From assembly GCA_022842165.1 (NCBI GenBank), contig JALHQC010000005.1, positions 62,001 to 126,000 on the forward strand: a stretch of DNA of 64,000 bases. The letters run 5' to 3'. The notes under the pieces are model-generated. The model was not told where the DNA came from. It saw only the letters and a program-made list of their open reading frames with translations, and made no database searches. Shown here piece by piece: positions 24,340 through 33,273 of the stretch; positions within the stretch are counted from its first letter, which is position 1; every line of letters begins with the position of its first letter. Source of the stretch: a bacterium (GTDB lineage Bacteria > Pseudomonadota > Alphaproteobacteria > Rhizobiales > Aestuariivirgaceae). The translations under genes and the position numbers were made by a program.

Positions 24340-24990
24340 TTACATCATGCGCTTGATGTCGGTGTAGGCGCCTTCCGTCTTGAGCGTGAGGGTTACATCC
24401 GCCTTACCGCGGTTGCGCCAGAACCAGCCATGATTGCCATCAAAACCGGCTGTGAGCGTGCCCTCGGCACCGGGCACGGCGCGGCCTTTCTCGTAACTGA
24501 TTTCATTGCCGCCGCCGTCGCCATGGAGATCGAAGTTGACGACACCGCCTTCGACGGCCCACGTGAAGTTCACCTGGGCGCCCTTTACCATGGTGAGCTT
24601 CACTTCCGTGCCTTCGCCCGGTTTCAGCGTGATGGACATGGTGTCCGAACGGGTTGCCGGAGCCTCCTGCGCATGGGCCGAGCTGATGAACAGGCCGGAA
24701 AAGATCTGGCCGAGCAGGCTGGACTGCTGATCAGGTGCGGGTGTAGCGGGCTGCGGTTGCTCGTCCATCAGCCGGTCGCGCTCCGCTTCTTCCGCGAGCT
24801 GCTGCTTGATTTCACCCATTTCGGCAAGCCCGAACGCCTTGCCGAGCCCCGTAGGATCGATGTTGTATTCGGCGGGGAGAACGACCGTCACCAGAATGGC
24901 GGCGGCCGAGACGATGGCGATGCCGGTGGAGCGCAGCAGCTGCTTCGTGGTCGGCAGTTCGGCGCGGGTGGGGATGTCGGAGTTATACAT
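24340..24990 (-). CDS. Membrane-anchored periplasmic protein ("transmembrane anchor protein")
   Basis: A 216-aa protein with one N-terminal membrane helix (STGIAIVSAAAILVTVVLPA, residues 21-40), a Gln/Pro-rich linker and a beta-rich C-terminal domain (TMSITLKPGEGTEVKLTM to FDGNHGWFWRNRG). Homologues known to me are annotated transmembrane anchor protein and lie beside HupE/UreJ-like genes, as here (25 bp downstream of one). It probably forms a complex with that membrane protein; the function is unknown. Confidence 0.75.
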   Translation of the reverse strand: MYNSDIPTRAELPTTKQLLRSTGIAIVSAAAILVTVVLPAEYNIDPTGLGKAFGLAEMGEIKQQLAEEAERDRLMDEQPQPATPAPDQQSSLLGQIFSGLFISSAHAQEAPATRSDTMSITLKPGEGTEVKLTMVKGAQVNFTWAVEGGVVNFDLHGDGGGNEISYEKGRAVPGAEGTLTAGFDGNHGWFWRNRGKADVTLTLKTEGAYTDIKRMM

Positions 24991-25015
24991 TTGTGTGTTC
25001 CTTCGCGATTGGGAG

Positions 25016-25741
25016 TTAGGAGATGACGTAGCCGGTGAGGTGATAGCCGATGAGCACGAAGCCTGCGGACATCATCACCGTGTTGGCGGTGTAGGCATGC
25101 CGCCAGAAGCTGTCGCTCCGGCGCCAGTAGCCCATGATGATGAGGATCGCCGCGAGTGCCAAAAGCTGACCCACTTCCACGCCCACGTTGAAAGCGAGGA
25201 GGTTTGGCACGAGGCCATCGGGGGCGATGTTGTACTCCAGGATCTTCGACGACAGGCCGAAGCCGTGGCAGAGACCGAAAATCAGCGTCGCCGCCTTGGT
25301 GTTGGGCTGGAAGCCGAACCAGCGCTGGTAGGCGCCCATGTTGTCCAGCGCCTTGTAGACCACCGAAAGCCCGATGATGGCATCGATGATGAAGCTGTTG
25401 ATGCCGATGTTGAAATAGACACCGAGCAGCATCGTAGTGGAATGCCCGATGGCGAAGAGGGTGACGTAGAGCCCGATGTGCTTCAGCTTGTAGAGAAAGA
25501 AGATGACGCCGAACAGGAACAGGATGTGGTCATATCCTGTGACCATGTGCTTGGCGCCGAGATAGACGAAGGGCAGGATGTTGATGCCTGATATTTCCTG
25601 AATGTATCCCTTGTCACCCTCAGCTACGGCATGTGCCATTGCACTGAGTGACAGGACGGGCAGGATTAAGAGCAGCGCTAGCGCATGCTTCGTGACTGCA
25701 GCCCCAAATGGAGAGTGCAGCGACTTTCCGAGAGTCGTCAT
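25016..25741 (-). CDS. HupE/UreJ family membrane protein
   Basis: A 241-aa protein with a signal-like first helix (LALLLILPVLSLSAMAHA) and about six more helices. The HupE/UreJ_2 signature GYDHILFLFG, FAIGHSTTMLLG and GLCHGFGLSSK holds His residues that probably bind metal. HupE and UreJ proteins transport nickel or cobalt. It is co-directional with a His-rich secreted protein upstream and the anchor protein downstream, making a three-gene unit. Confidence 0.85.
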   Translation of the reverse strand: MTTLGKSLHSPFGAAVTKHALALLLILPVLSLSAMAHAVAEGDKGYIQEISGINILPFVYLGAKHMVTGYDHILFLFGVIFFLYKLKHIGLYVTLFAIGHSTTMLLGVYFNIGINSFIIDAIIGLSVVYKALDNMGAYQRWFGFQPNTKAATLIFGLCHGFGLSSKILEYNIAPDGLVPNLLAFNVGVEVGQLLALAAILIIMGYWRRSDSFWRHAYTANTVMMSAGFVLIGYHLTGYVIS

Positions 25742-25795
25742 GTTTGAATCCAGTAATTGTGGAAAGCAGATGGCCGCTGATACGCGGCCGTTATG

Positions 25796-26173
25796 TCAGT
25801 CGCGGGTGTAGAGCCTTGGGGGTCTTTCCAGCGGCGGCTGATTGAAAGCCTTTGACGCTTTCAATGTTCTTCCTGATTTCACAGGAGAAAAAGATATCGT
25901 GGTGTGCTGGTGTTCTGGCAACAGATTGCCTGGAACGTGGTCGCTCGCGTCATGGCCTTTACCATGACCGTCCTTCGGCGCGTTGCCGTTGGGCATCTCG
26001 ACGTCGCTCAGCTCGTCAAAATCATGGTCATGACCGTGGTCGTGGCCATGGTCCAGTGCGGTCGCACCATGTGAAACGGCGACCGCAAATCCACCAGCGA
26101 CCGGCGAGGCCATCAAGGCCGCCAGCACCAGAATTAGAATGATCTGCAGTCGCTTGACCATCGCGATTCTCAT
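25796..26173 (-). CDS. Small secreted histidine-rich protein
   Basis: A 125-aa protein: signal peptide (IILILVLAALMASPVAGG), then DHGHDHGHDHDFDE and further His clusters (GHGKGHDASDH, LLPEHQHT). It is likely a periplasmic metal buffer or chaperone (Ni, Co, Zn or Cu). The start is uncertain: the ATG at 26173 or the one four codons later. It is first in the HupE/anchor-protein unit, with 54 bp before HupE. Confidence 0.65.
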   Translation of the reverse strand: MRIAMVKRLQIILILVLAALMASPVAGGFAVAVSHGATALDHGHDHGHDHDFDELSDVEMPNGNAPKDGHGKGHDASDHVPGNLLPEHQHTTISFSPVKSGRTLKASKAFNQPPLERPPRLYTRD

Positions 26174-26273
26174 GTACGACGTCGGTTAACAAAGGCTTTA
26201 TGTCGAAATTGGGTCGCATGGCACGTTTCTATGCTCCGAAACATGCTGCCTCTTGCAAATGCCCCAAGCGTCA

Positions 26274-27023
26274 TCAAGCACCTGAAATCAAAGCGCGTCC
26301 GGAAGGATCGAAACGGGCGACCAGATCGAAGGCATCGCCGCGGATTGTCTGTTTGGCAATGGTGACAGTTTCAGTACCGCGCCAAGTACGCCGTTCAAGA
26401 TAGAGGCAAGGTGCTCCTGAAGTGAGGCCTAACTCCTTTGCTGCTACTCCTTCGGCGGACACAGCACTGATGCGGTGCTCCGCTTCGGTCCACGGCACAT
26501 GACCAAGCAGCCAGGTTCCAGGTGGTTCGGACGTGAGGTCTGCCAATTCGATTTCGGGAACCGCGTCGAGAAAAATGTGCCGCTCCTCAAGCACCAGTGG
26601 CCTTCCATCCGCCAGATGAAGGCAGCGCACAAAACGGCTCGACCCGAGATGGTGCCCTTCAGTACCGAGGTGGACACAACAGGCGGAACGCCGTTCGTCA
26701 GATAGAAGCTTATACTCGTAGCGGAGTCCACGCTGCTCAATCTCGGCTCGGATGTCGGGAATACGCAGGATGGCAGCGCGCATGCGTGGCTGAGCGACCA
26801 CCGTGCCAGCGCGCCGGTTACGCGCGACAAGACCTTCAACCGCCAGAGCCGCCACGGCCTTGTTGACCGTCATGCGTGAACAGCCCCAGGTCTGCATCAA
26901 TGTGGTTTCGGGTGGAATGCGGTGTCCAGGAGGCCATTCGCCAGACAATATGTGTGCTTCGATATCGGCACGAATGCGGGCGTGCAGACTGTCTGGACGA
27001 CCTAGCGGCGCCTTACCATGCAT
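26274..27023 (-). CDS. GntR-family regulator, HutC subfamily (UTRA domain)
   Basis: A 249-aa repressor-type protein. Winged helix at 12-75 (ILSGEWPPGHRIPPETTLMQ, WGCSRMTVNKAVAALAVEG) and a UTRA ligand-binding domain from about 95 (GLRYEYKL to VTIAKQTIRGDAFDLVARF). The ATG shares a base with the stop of the last ABC gene (TAATG), so the regulator is the final gene of the importer operon. The likely operator is in the operon promoter at 32483. UTRA ligands are often histidine-pathway or sugar molecules; here possibly the transported compound. Confidence 0.88.
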   Translation of the reverse strand: MHGKAPLGRPDSLHARIRADIEAHILSGEWPPGHRIPPETTLMQTWGCSRMTVNKAVAALAVEGLVARNRRAGTVVAQPRMRAAILRIPDIRAEIEQRGLRYEYKLLSDERRSACCVHLGTEGHHLGSSRFVRCLHLADGRPLVLEERHIFLDAVPEIELADLTSEPPGTWLLGHVPWTEAEHRISAVSAEGVAAKELGLTSGAPCLYLERRTWRGTETVTIAKQTIRGDAFDLVARFDPSGRALISGA

Positions 27024-28000
27024 TACAGCACCGGATGAGTGCCAGAGTCGGCAAGATGGCAAGCGGCTTGGCCGGTGTGCGGCACGAGACGCAATGCAGG
27101 CTCCGCTGTCCGGCACTGTACAACCGCCACCGGGCAGCGTGTCGAAAACCGGCAGCCGGTGGGTGGATTGAGCGGCGATGGTGGGTCGCCTTCCAAGAGG
27201 ATTCGCGACCTTGACGCCTCGATTCGGGGATCAGGCGAAGGCACGGCGGAAAGTAGAGCCTGCGTGTAGGGATGAGCCGGATCGGCAAAGAGAGGCTTAG
27301 ATACCCCTTCCTCTGCAGTCTTGCCGAGATACATCACGGTTACCGCCGAACAGACCTCGCGTACGATTGCGAGATCGTGTGCGACAATAACAATGGTCAG
27401 TCCAAGCTGGGCTTGAAGGCGTGCGAAGAGATTGACGATTTGTGCTCTGACCGAAACATCGAGCGCTGAGAGCGGCTCGTCGCACACCAGTATCTGCGGG
27501 TTTAGCGCAAGTGCCCGCGCGATTGAAACGCGCTGCCGCTGTCCCCCCGACAATGATCGCGGCAGCCTATCGAGGACGGTTGAGGGAATTGCGACAAGAT
27601 CGAGAAGCTCGGATACCTTCTTCCGGCGTTCCGTGGCAGACCCGAGGCGGTGAATTTGCAAGGGCTCTTCCAGTGTCTGGCCGACCGTCTGGCGGCGGCT
27701 CATGGAGCCCAAGGGATCCTGGAATATGAACTGGACGGTGCGGGCGAACTCCTTGCGGTCATCCCTTTGCCAGGTGGTACGGTCGCGACCAAGAATGCGG
27801 ACGCTGCCTGCTGTGGCCGTCTGGAGCCCGACGATGGCGCGGGCCAAGGTCGTCTTGCCACAACCCGATTCCCCAACGATGCCATGAAACGCGCCACGGG
27901 CAACTGTCAGGTCGATACCATCAACAGCGCGGACCAGGCCACTGGCTGTCTTGAAATGAATAGCCAAACCACTGGTTTCGATTGCAGGCGAAGTGGTCAT
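27023..28000 (-). CDS. Peptide/nickel-type ABC transporter ATP-binding protein (DppF/NikE-like)
   Basis: A 325-aa ATPase: Walker A GESGCGKTT, Q-loop IFQDPLGSMSRRQTV, signature LSGGQRQRVSIARAL, Walker B ILVCDEP and a C-terminal oligopeptide-type extension with Cys in GCRFSTRCPV (a 4Fe-4S-like Cys pattern common in this class). The start at 28000 overlaps the preceding gene by ATGA. Confidence 0.9.
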   Translation of the reverse strand: MTTSPAIETSGLAIHFKTASGLVRAVDGIDLTVARGAFHGIVGESGCGKTTLARAIVGLQTATAGSVRILGRDRTTWQRDDRKEFARTVQFIFQDPLGSMSRRQTVGQTLEEPLQIHRLGSATERRKKVSELLDLVAIPSTVLDRLPRSLSGGQRQRVSIARALALNPQILVCDEPLSALDVSVRAQIVNLFARLQAQLGLTIVIVAHDLAIVREVCSAVTVMYLGKTAEEGVSKPLFADPAHPYTQALLSAVPSPDPRIEASRSRILLEGDPPSPLNPPTGCRFSTRCPVAVVQCRTAEPALRLVPHTGQAACHLADSGTHPVL

Positions 28001-29001
28001 TGGTGAGCCACTCCTTGAGCATTCAACACCACCGGGCAAGCGGCACGGTGAAGCACGCTGCCATCGCCCACCGGTAAAAGCGTTGGACGACGTGCCAGGC
28101 AGGATGGCTGCGCAATGGAACAGCGCTCGGCAAAACGGCAGCCCGGTTCGACCTTGGTCTGGTTGGGTGGCAGGCCGGGAATCTCGCGTGTGCCGCTGGA
28201 TATCTCAGACCGGAAGTCAGGCACAGACGCCAGAAGTCCCTTCGTATAAGGGTGAACAGGCCTCGTCAGCACATCGATGGCGCTGCCTTCTTCGGCAATT
28301 TGCCCGGCGTAGAGCACGATCACCCGATCGGCCAGCACCGACACGGCGCCAATATCGTGGGTAATCAGCACCACGGCGATCCCGTCTTCCTTCTGGATCT
28401 GCCTGATCAGCGCGAGAATTTGTGCCTGTACTGTAGCGTCGAGCGCTGTTGTCGGTTCATCTGCAATCAGCACGCGGGGCTTTGCGGCGAGCGCCAGCGC
28501 GATCATCGCTCGCTGCAGCATGCCGCCGGATAGTTCGTGGGGGTAACGGTCGTAGCGATCTGCGGGATCAGGAATGCCGGTCCGTGCCAAAAGCGACACG
28601 GCTTCCTTGCGGGCATCCGCTGCAGATAGTCCAGCATGGCGCCGCGCCTGTTCGGCAAGCTGCGGCCCGATCTTCAGCATTGGATTGAGAGCGCTCATCG
28701 GATCCTGGAAGATGACGCCGAACTCACCCCCGCGCATGGCTGACAGTTCGCTCTGGCTCATGGCAACCAGATCACGGCCATCCGCACGGGCAGTGCCGCG
28801 CATGTCGATTGCAACACCTTCCGGCAACAGGCCAAGAGGACCAAGCGTCATCACCGTTTTGCCAGAACCGCTTTCGCCGACAATCGCAAGAGTTTCGCCG
28901 GGATGAATCTCGAAACTTGCCCCATCGACGGCGCGCACCGAGACGGTGGGCGTATAGAGGTCAATGATCAGGTTCTCGACAGCATAGACGGGAGTGGTCA
29001 T
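27997..29001 (-). CDS. Peptide/nickel-type ABC transporter ATP-binding protein (DppD/NikD-like)
   Basis: A 334-aa ATPase: Walker [22 protein letters not shown], signature [15 protein letters not shown], Walker B VLIADEP, and a C-terminal extension with [15 protein letters not shown]. The ATG at 29001 overlaps the permease stop. An in-frame extension to 29226 is a shadow of the permease. Partner of the ATPase encoded next. Confidence 0.9.
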   Translation of the reverse strand: MTTPVYAVENLIIDLYTPTVSVRAVDGASFEIHPGETLAIVGESGSGKTVMTLGPLGLLPEGVAIDMRGTARADGRDLVAMSQSELSAMRGGEFGVIFQDPMSALNPMLKIGPQLAEQARRHAGLSAADARKEAVSLLARTGIPDPADRYDRYPHELSGGMLQRAMIALALAAKPRVLIADEPTTALDATVQAQILALIRQIQKEDGIAVVLITHDIGAVSVLADRVIVLYAGQIAEEGSAIDVLTRPVHPYTKGLLASVPDFRSEISSGTREIPGLPPNQTKVEPGCRFAERCSIAQPSCLARRPTLLPVGDGSVLHRAACPVVLNAQGVAHQ

Positions 29002-29903
29002 GCACCAGCCTCTACCCTGCGGCGTGCTTCGTCTTCCGCCGCGCGCTCCGCCTTCTTGCGTCGTAGGAGGCTGCCGCGAATTGCCTTGGGCACTTTCTGA
29101 AGCGCGAAAGCCTCGCCCAGCAGATTGAAGCTCACAACAACGGCGGTCAGCGCCAGACCGGGAATAATGACGAGGCTTGGATACTCCTCGATATAGCTCA
29201 TGCCATCGACCAGCATCTGCCCCCATTCCGGCACCGGTGGCGCGACGCCGAGGCCAAGGAACGAAAGGGTCGCTATGGCGAGCACCAAGGCACCCGCGTC
29301 AGCACTTGCATAGACCACGACCAGGCCCAAGACGTGAGGCAGGATGTGGCGCACGAAGATCCATATATGTGAAGCGCCCATCACGCGTGCAGCTTCGATG
29401 TAGGGCTGCTGAAGTTCAGAAACCACGACGGCGCGGCTCATCCGCGCGTAGTTGGCCCACCACGCGAGTGTGAGTGCCAGGATCATCTTCCAATAGTCGG
29501 ACATCCAAGTGAAGTTTTCGCCTGAGAAGACACCCATCAGAGCAAGCGCGATTACCAGAGACGGCAATGCCAGCATGATGTCGATCACCGAGATCAGTGC
29601 CATCTCTGTGATGCCGCCGATGTAACCCGCCAGCGAGCCAATCACGACGCCAATCACCAGCGCCGCCGCCAGCACGAAGACCATGGCAACGAGCGATGTC
29701 CGTGCACCGCCTATAATACGGCTCCACATGTCGCGGCCAAGATAGTCGGTGCCAAGCCAGTGGGAGGCCGAAGGTCCTTGCAGAAGTGCCCCATAGTCCT
29801 GCTGGGCTGTGTCGTGAGTCATCAGCAGCGGCGCAAAGATACCTATGAGGACGAAAGTAATGGCGGGTGACAGAATGGCCCAGGGAAGCCGTCCGAGTTT
29901 CAT
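28998..29903 (-). CDS. Peptide/nickel-type ABC permease (DppC/NikC-like)
   Basis: A 301-aa inner-membrane permease with an N-terminal helix (LSPAITFVLIGIFAPLL), the HWLGTDYLGRDMWSRIIGG motif typical of DppC-type permeases, and the EAA-like loop EAARVMGASHIWIFVRHILP. The start at MKLGRLPW (29903) immediately follows the first permease. Confidence 0.9.
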   Translation of the reverse strand: MKLGRLPWAILSPAITFVLIGIFAPLLMTHDTAQQDYGALLQGPSASHWLGTDYLGRDMWSRIIGGARTSLVAMVFVLAAALVIGVVIGSLAGYIGGITEMALISVIDIMLALPSLVIALALMGVFSGENFTWMSDYWKMILALTLAWWANYARMSRAVVVSELQQPYIEAARVMGASHIWIFVRHILPHVLGLVVVYASADAGALVLAIATLSFLGLGVAPPVPEWGQMLVDGMSYIEEYPSLVIIPGLALTAVVVSFNLLGEAFALQKVPKAIRGSLLRRKKAERAAEDEARRRVEAGA

Positions 29904-29904
29904 C

Positions 29905-30846
29905 TCATGCTCTCCTCGCGCGCCGAAGGCGCGGATCAGCGAACATGGCGATGAGGTCAACAAACAAGTTAACTGATACGAAAAACACCACAAAAAGGGT
30001 AAGCACGGCCTGCATGCCCACGAAATCGCGGAAGCGGATCGCTTCAATGAAGAAAGCACCGACCCCATTAAGGCCGAACACCCGCTCGACCACGATGGCG
30101 CCGATAATCATCAGGGTGAACTGGGCACCAAAAGTGGTGATGAAGGGAACGGCAATGTTGGGCAGCGCTTCGCGGAGGAGAACTCCGCGGCGGCTCAGGC
30201 CCTTGGCGAAACCGGTCGTGGCGAACGGTCGCGACATCGCCTCTTGCAGGTTCACGCGCACCACGCGTGCCAGCACCGAGGCCGGAAAAAGTGCTATGGT
30301 GAACCAGGGTAAAAGCCAAGACGTGGCCCCCGAAGCACCGAAGCTCGGAACCCAACCGAGGCCAACCGCAAAGACGATAACCAACATCGCCGCCACGAAG
30401 AAGTTTGGTGTAGACGCGCCGATCAATGCGGCGCCGTGGAGCAAACGGTCAACAACCCCACCGTTCGAGACCGCTCCCCAGAGTCCAAGGCCAATCGACA
30501 AGACCAGGGCAATGACGCCGCCGCCAAACAGGAGGAGCGCTGTCACAGGGATACGCTCGGCAAATTCGTCCATCATCGGCTTGCCGGTGCGCAGGCTTTC
30601 GCCAAGGTCTCCGGCGACAGCCTTCCCTAGCCAGTGCACATAGCGCACTGGCAAGGGATCGTTGAGCCCTAGTTCATCGGCGATGCGCTTGATCATTTCG
30701 CCATCAGCACCGGCACCCGCCGCCCGCTCGGCAATCAAGGCCGCAACATTGCCGGGTGCCGCCGTCACAATCGCAAATGTCAGCGCTGTGGCGGCGAGCA
30801 TCAGAAAAAGGGCAAGGCCAGCCCTTCGCAGGAACATGCGCCGCAT
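29905..30846 (-). CDS. Peptide/nickel-type ABC permease (DppB/NikB-like)
   Basis: A 313-aa permease with an N-terminal TM and periplasmic segment (DELGLNDPLPVRYVHWL, GDLGESLRTGKPMMDEF), then five helices and the loop RPFATTGFAKGLSRRGVLLREALPN. It is translated 23 nt after the binding protein. Confidence 0.9.
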   Translation of the reverse strand: MRRMFLRRAGLALFLMLAATALTFAIVTAAPGNVAALIAERAAGAGADGEMIKRIADELGLNDPLPVRYVHWLGKAVAGDLGESLRTGKPMMDEFAERIPVTALLLFGGGVIALVLSIGLGLWGAVSNGGVVDRLLHGAALIGASTPNFFVAAMLVIVFAVGLGWVPSFGASGATSWLLPWFTIALFPASVLARVVRVNLQEAMSRPFATTGFAKGLSRRGVLLREALPNIAVPFITTFGAQFTLMIIGAIVVERVFGLNGVGAFFIEAIRFRDFVGMQAVLTLFVVFFVSVNLFVDLIAMFADPRLRRARRA

Positions 30847-30869
30847 GGGTCTTTCCCCTGGGACCGGCG

Positions 30870-32429
30870 TCAGCCGAGCGTAATGCCCTTGAACGGCAGG
30901 TCATAGTCGGTGGCTGGCAGGCTGAAACCCTTGACCCGTGGATTGACCGCCCACAGGCGCTTGGTGACGACCAGCGGGCATGCCGTGACATTCGTGGCGA
31001 GCCAGTCATAGACGGCCTGCATCGCGGCCTCGCGTGCATCGCCACCTGTCTCCAGCGCCTTTTGGACAAGTGGGTCCAGTTCGTCCGATATGTAGATCTT
31101 GCCATCAGGACCCGTATCGGAAGCTGTCACGAACGACGCGCCCAGCGAGCCATGCGGATCATACGGTGCGCCATAGGTTGCGAAGAAGGTCAGGTCGTAC
31201 TGGAAGGCCGGGCGGCGTTCATGCATCGTGGCATTGTCCACCGAAGAAATGTTCACCTTGAGACCGACCTCCGTCAGCATGCCCTGGATCATTTCGGCGA
31301 TGCGGCGCGAACCGGGGAACGATTCTTCTGAAACCAGGAAGTCGATTTCCAGCGCTTTGCCGTCCTTGGTCCATCCGCCACCGCCACCGGTCCAACCGGC
31401 TGCGGTGAGTGCGGCCTGTGCAGCTGCTACATCGCGCGCAGGAATCTCGTGTCGGGTACCGGCGGTTGGAACCGTGGTTGGGAAGATATCAACGGTCGGA
31501 TCGGCAAAACCCTCAAACAGCACGGTTGCAATCGCAGCACGGTCGATGCCACGGAAAATTGCCTCGCGCACCGCTTTGTCCTGCATGACCGGCGACTTTG
31601 GCGAATAGCCGAGAATTGTGGTTGCAGTGCCCGGCTCGGCGACAATCACCATACCCTCGCCTTCGAGTGCCTTGGCGCGCCGCGGCGAAAGCGGAGCGAC
31701 CCAGTCGCCACCGATCACGTCCAGTTCGCCCGCACGCAGCGCATTGGCGCGCGCCAACTCATCAGGAACGACCTTCAGTTCCATGCGGCTGAAGGCAGGT
31801 TTTTCGCCCCAGTACTTGTCATTGCGCACAAGGATCGTCTCAGTGCTGGAATACTTCTCGACAATCCACGGACCAGTACCAATCGGTGCCGTCTGCTTGC
31901 CACTCCCATCGACAGCCTTGGGCGAAAGGAAGCGTACCGGACGCACAATCGTGAGCTCCAGCAACGCTGCGGGAACCGGGCGCTTGAGCTTTATGGTGAT
32001 CTTGTTCGGCGCATCCTTCACAATGCTTTCGTAGGCGTCTGCAATGCCGATCCACGAGAAGTCGGCCACGCCCATCCAGCGCTTGAGATTCCACTCGGCC
32101 GCATCGGCATCGAACGGCGTCCCGTCAGAAAAAGTAACACCTTCGCGGAGATCGAAGCTGATAGATTTGCCATCACCGGCAATATTCCAGGCTGTCGCAA
32201 GCCCCGGTTCTAGTTTCCCACCGGGCCCATAATGGATCAGGGCATCGAAAACTACCGTGTAGGATGAGAGCGTTGATACATTCTGCAAGAGATCCAGATC
32301 GCCGGTTTCCCCGCCGATGCCGACGCGCAGCGTTTCGTGCTCAGCAGCGAGTGCCACGCGCGGAATTGATGCAATAAAGGCAAATGCGGCAGATGTTGCC
32401 AGGAGCTGACGTCGATCAAACTTTATCAT
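30870..32429 (-). CDS. Extracellular solute-binding protein, family 5 (peptide/nickel type)
   Basis: A 519-aa periplasmic binding protein: leader with DRRQLLATSAAFAF, then SBP_bac_5 features (TFSDGTPFDADAAEWNLKRW, APIGTGPWIVEKY, DKYWGEKP). The segment ATYGAPYDPHGS resembles NikA-type nickel-binding proteins more than peptide binders, so a nikABCDE-like nickel importer is possible. Having HupE/UreJ close by supports metal uptake. First gene of the six-gene operon that ends with a HutC-type repressor. Confidence 0.85.
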   Translation of the reverse strand: MIKFDRRQLLATSAAFAFIASIPRVALAAEHETLRVGIGGETGDLDLLQNVSTLSSYTVVFDALIHYGPGGKLEPGLATAWNIAGDGKSISFDLREGVTFSDGTPFDADAAEWNLKRWMGVADFSWIGIADAYESIVKDAPNKITIKLKRPVPAALLELTIVRPVRFLSPKAVDGSGKQTAPIGTGPWIVEKYSSTETILVRNDKYWGEKPAFSRMELKVVPDELARANALRAGELDVIGGDWVAPLSPRRAKALEGEGMVIVAEPGTATTILGYSPKSPVMQDKAVREAIFRGIDRAAIATVLFEGFADPTVDIFPTTVPTAGTRHEIPARDVAAAQAALTAAGWTGGGGGWTKDGKALEIDFLVSEESFPGSRRIAEMIQGMLTEVGLKVNISSVDNATMHERRPAFQYDLTFFATYGAPYDPHGSLGASFVTASDTGPDGKIYISDELDPLVQKALETGGDAREAAMQAVYDWLATNVTACPLVVTKRLWAVNPRVKGFSLPATDYDLPFKGITLG

Positions 32430-32482
32430 TGAAAGTTCCTCTGCCGTTTGTTGTTTTCCTGATGCTACACAAATCCAGAATA

Positions 32483-32494
32483 TTGTATAGACTT
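32483..32494. promoter_or_regulatory. Candidate HutC-type operator in the importer promoter
   Basis: TTGTATAGACTT resembles the GTATAGAC-type half-sites bound by HutC-subfamily GntR repressors. It is 54 bp before the binding-protein start and overlaps an AT-rich stretch suited to a -10 element. It would give product or autorepression through the last gene of the operon. Confidence 0.4.
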
Positions 32495-32544
32495 TAATGG
32501 AAGCGTGGCGTTGGCGTGAGGTCCGTCTGGAAGCTTGGTTGGCT

Positions 32545-32985
32545 CTAAGTCAGCCAATTCTGTTGAAGGGCGACAATTATCAGGTATCGCCCAACCTTGG
32601 CGATGGAGACCAGAATGAGGAATACCGGAAAGGGCTCACGCAGCGCCCCGGCCACGACCGTCAATGGATCACCGATGATCGGTACCCAGCTCAGGAGCAG
32701 AGTCCATCGGCCATAACGGTGATACCAGGTCTCGGCCTTTTTGAGGCTCTCGCGCTTCAAGGGGAACCAGCGTCGTCCCTCGAAGCGGGACAGTCCCATG
32801 CCCAGCAGCCAGTTGACGCACGATCCCAGTACGTTGCCGGTGCTGGCTACCAGCAACAGGAGCCAGGCCGGATAGGCGCCGGTCATCAAGAGCCCGAACA
32901 GTACGGCTTCAGATTGAGCTGGAACAAGCGTGGCTGCCAGAAAGGATGCTCCGAAGAGGCCGAGATAAACAGTGAAGGGCTCCAT
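32545..32985 (-). CDS. YqaA-like (VTT/DedA-related) membrane protein
   Basis: A 146-aa protein with four to five helices. The conserved NVLGSCVNWLLGMGL, the amphipathic SLKKAETWYHRYGRW and the SWVPIIGDPLTVVAGALR loop define the short YqaA family. The function of this subfamily is not established. Confidence 0.85.
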   Translation of the reverse strand: MEPFTVYLGLFGASFLAATLVPAQSEAVLFGLLMTGAYPAWLLLLVASTGNVLGSCVNWLLGMGLSRFEGRRWFPLKRESLKKAETWYHRYGRWTLLLSWVPIIGDPLTVVAGALREPFPVFLILVSIAKVGRYLIIVALQQNWLT

Positions 32986-33063
32986 ACATGCAATCTAGCA
33001 GACTTTGCATTCCGGTGGTGCAGCGCCGATCTACCAGGTCATGTTCTGTGGTAGACACGTGCC

Positions 33064-33222
33064 ATGGCTGACACGCCTTCGCCTACCCATTGGAAGACCA
33101 TCGCGCGGGAAATCGGTACCAGCCCCGAAGCTCTCTACCGCGAAATCGCCCGGCGGCGGGTCGGTGAAACGCGTTCCAACGGCATTCCCGCTTTGCCATT
33201 GTCGGTATTCCTGAACTGTTGA
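33064..33222 (+). pseudogene. C-terminal relic of a Crp/Fnr-type helix-turn-helix regulator
   Basis: A 52-codon frame contains HWKTIAREIGTSPEALYREIARRR, resembling the recognition helix region of Crp/Fnr-like regulators. No cyclic-nucleotide domain is present. The tail is unrelated to the family. Family call uncertain. Confidence 0.4.
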
Positions 33223-33273
33223 ACGCTGCACGGCAGCATGGTTGTGGCTTAAGAAAAAGCTGGATAGGGCGAA

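Noticed and set aside
29867-30643. 258-aa plus-strand ORF opposite the ABC permease
   Set aside because: Arg/Thr/Ser-rich antisense reading; the operon on the minus strand is complete.
31449-32213. 254-aa plus-strand ORF opposite the binding protein
   Set aside because: Antisense shadow; no start context or domain.
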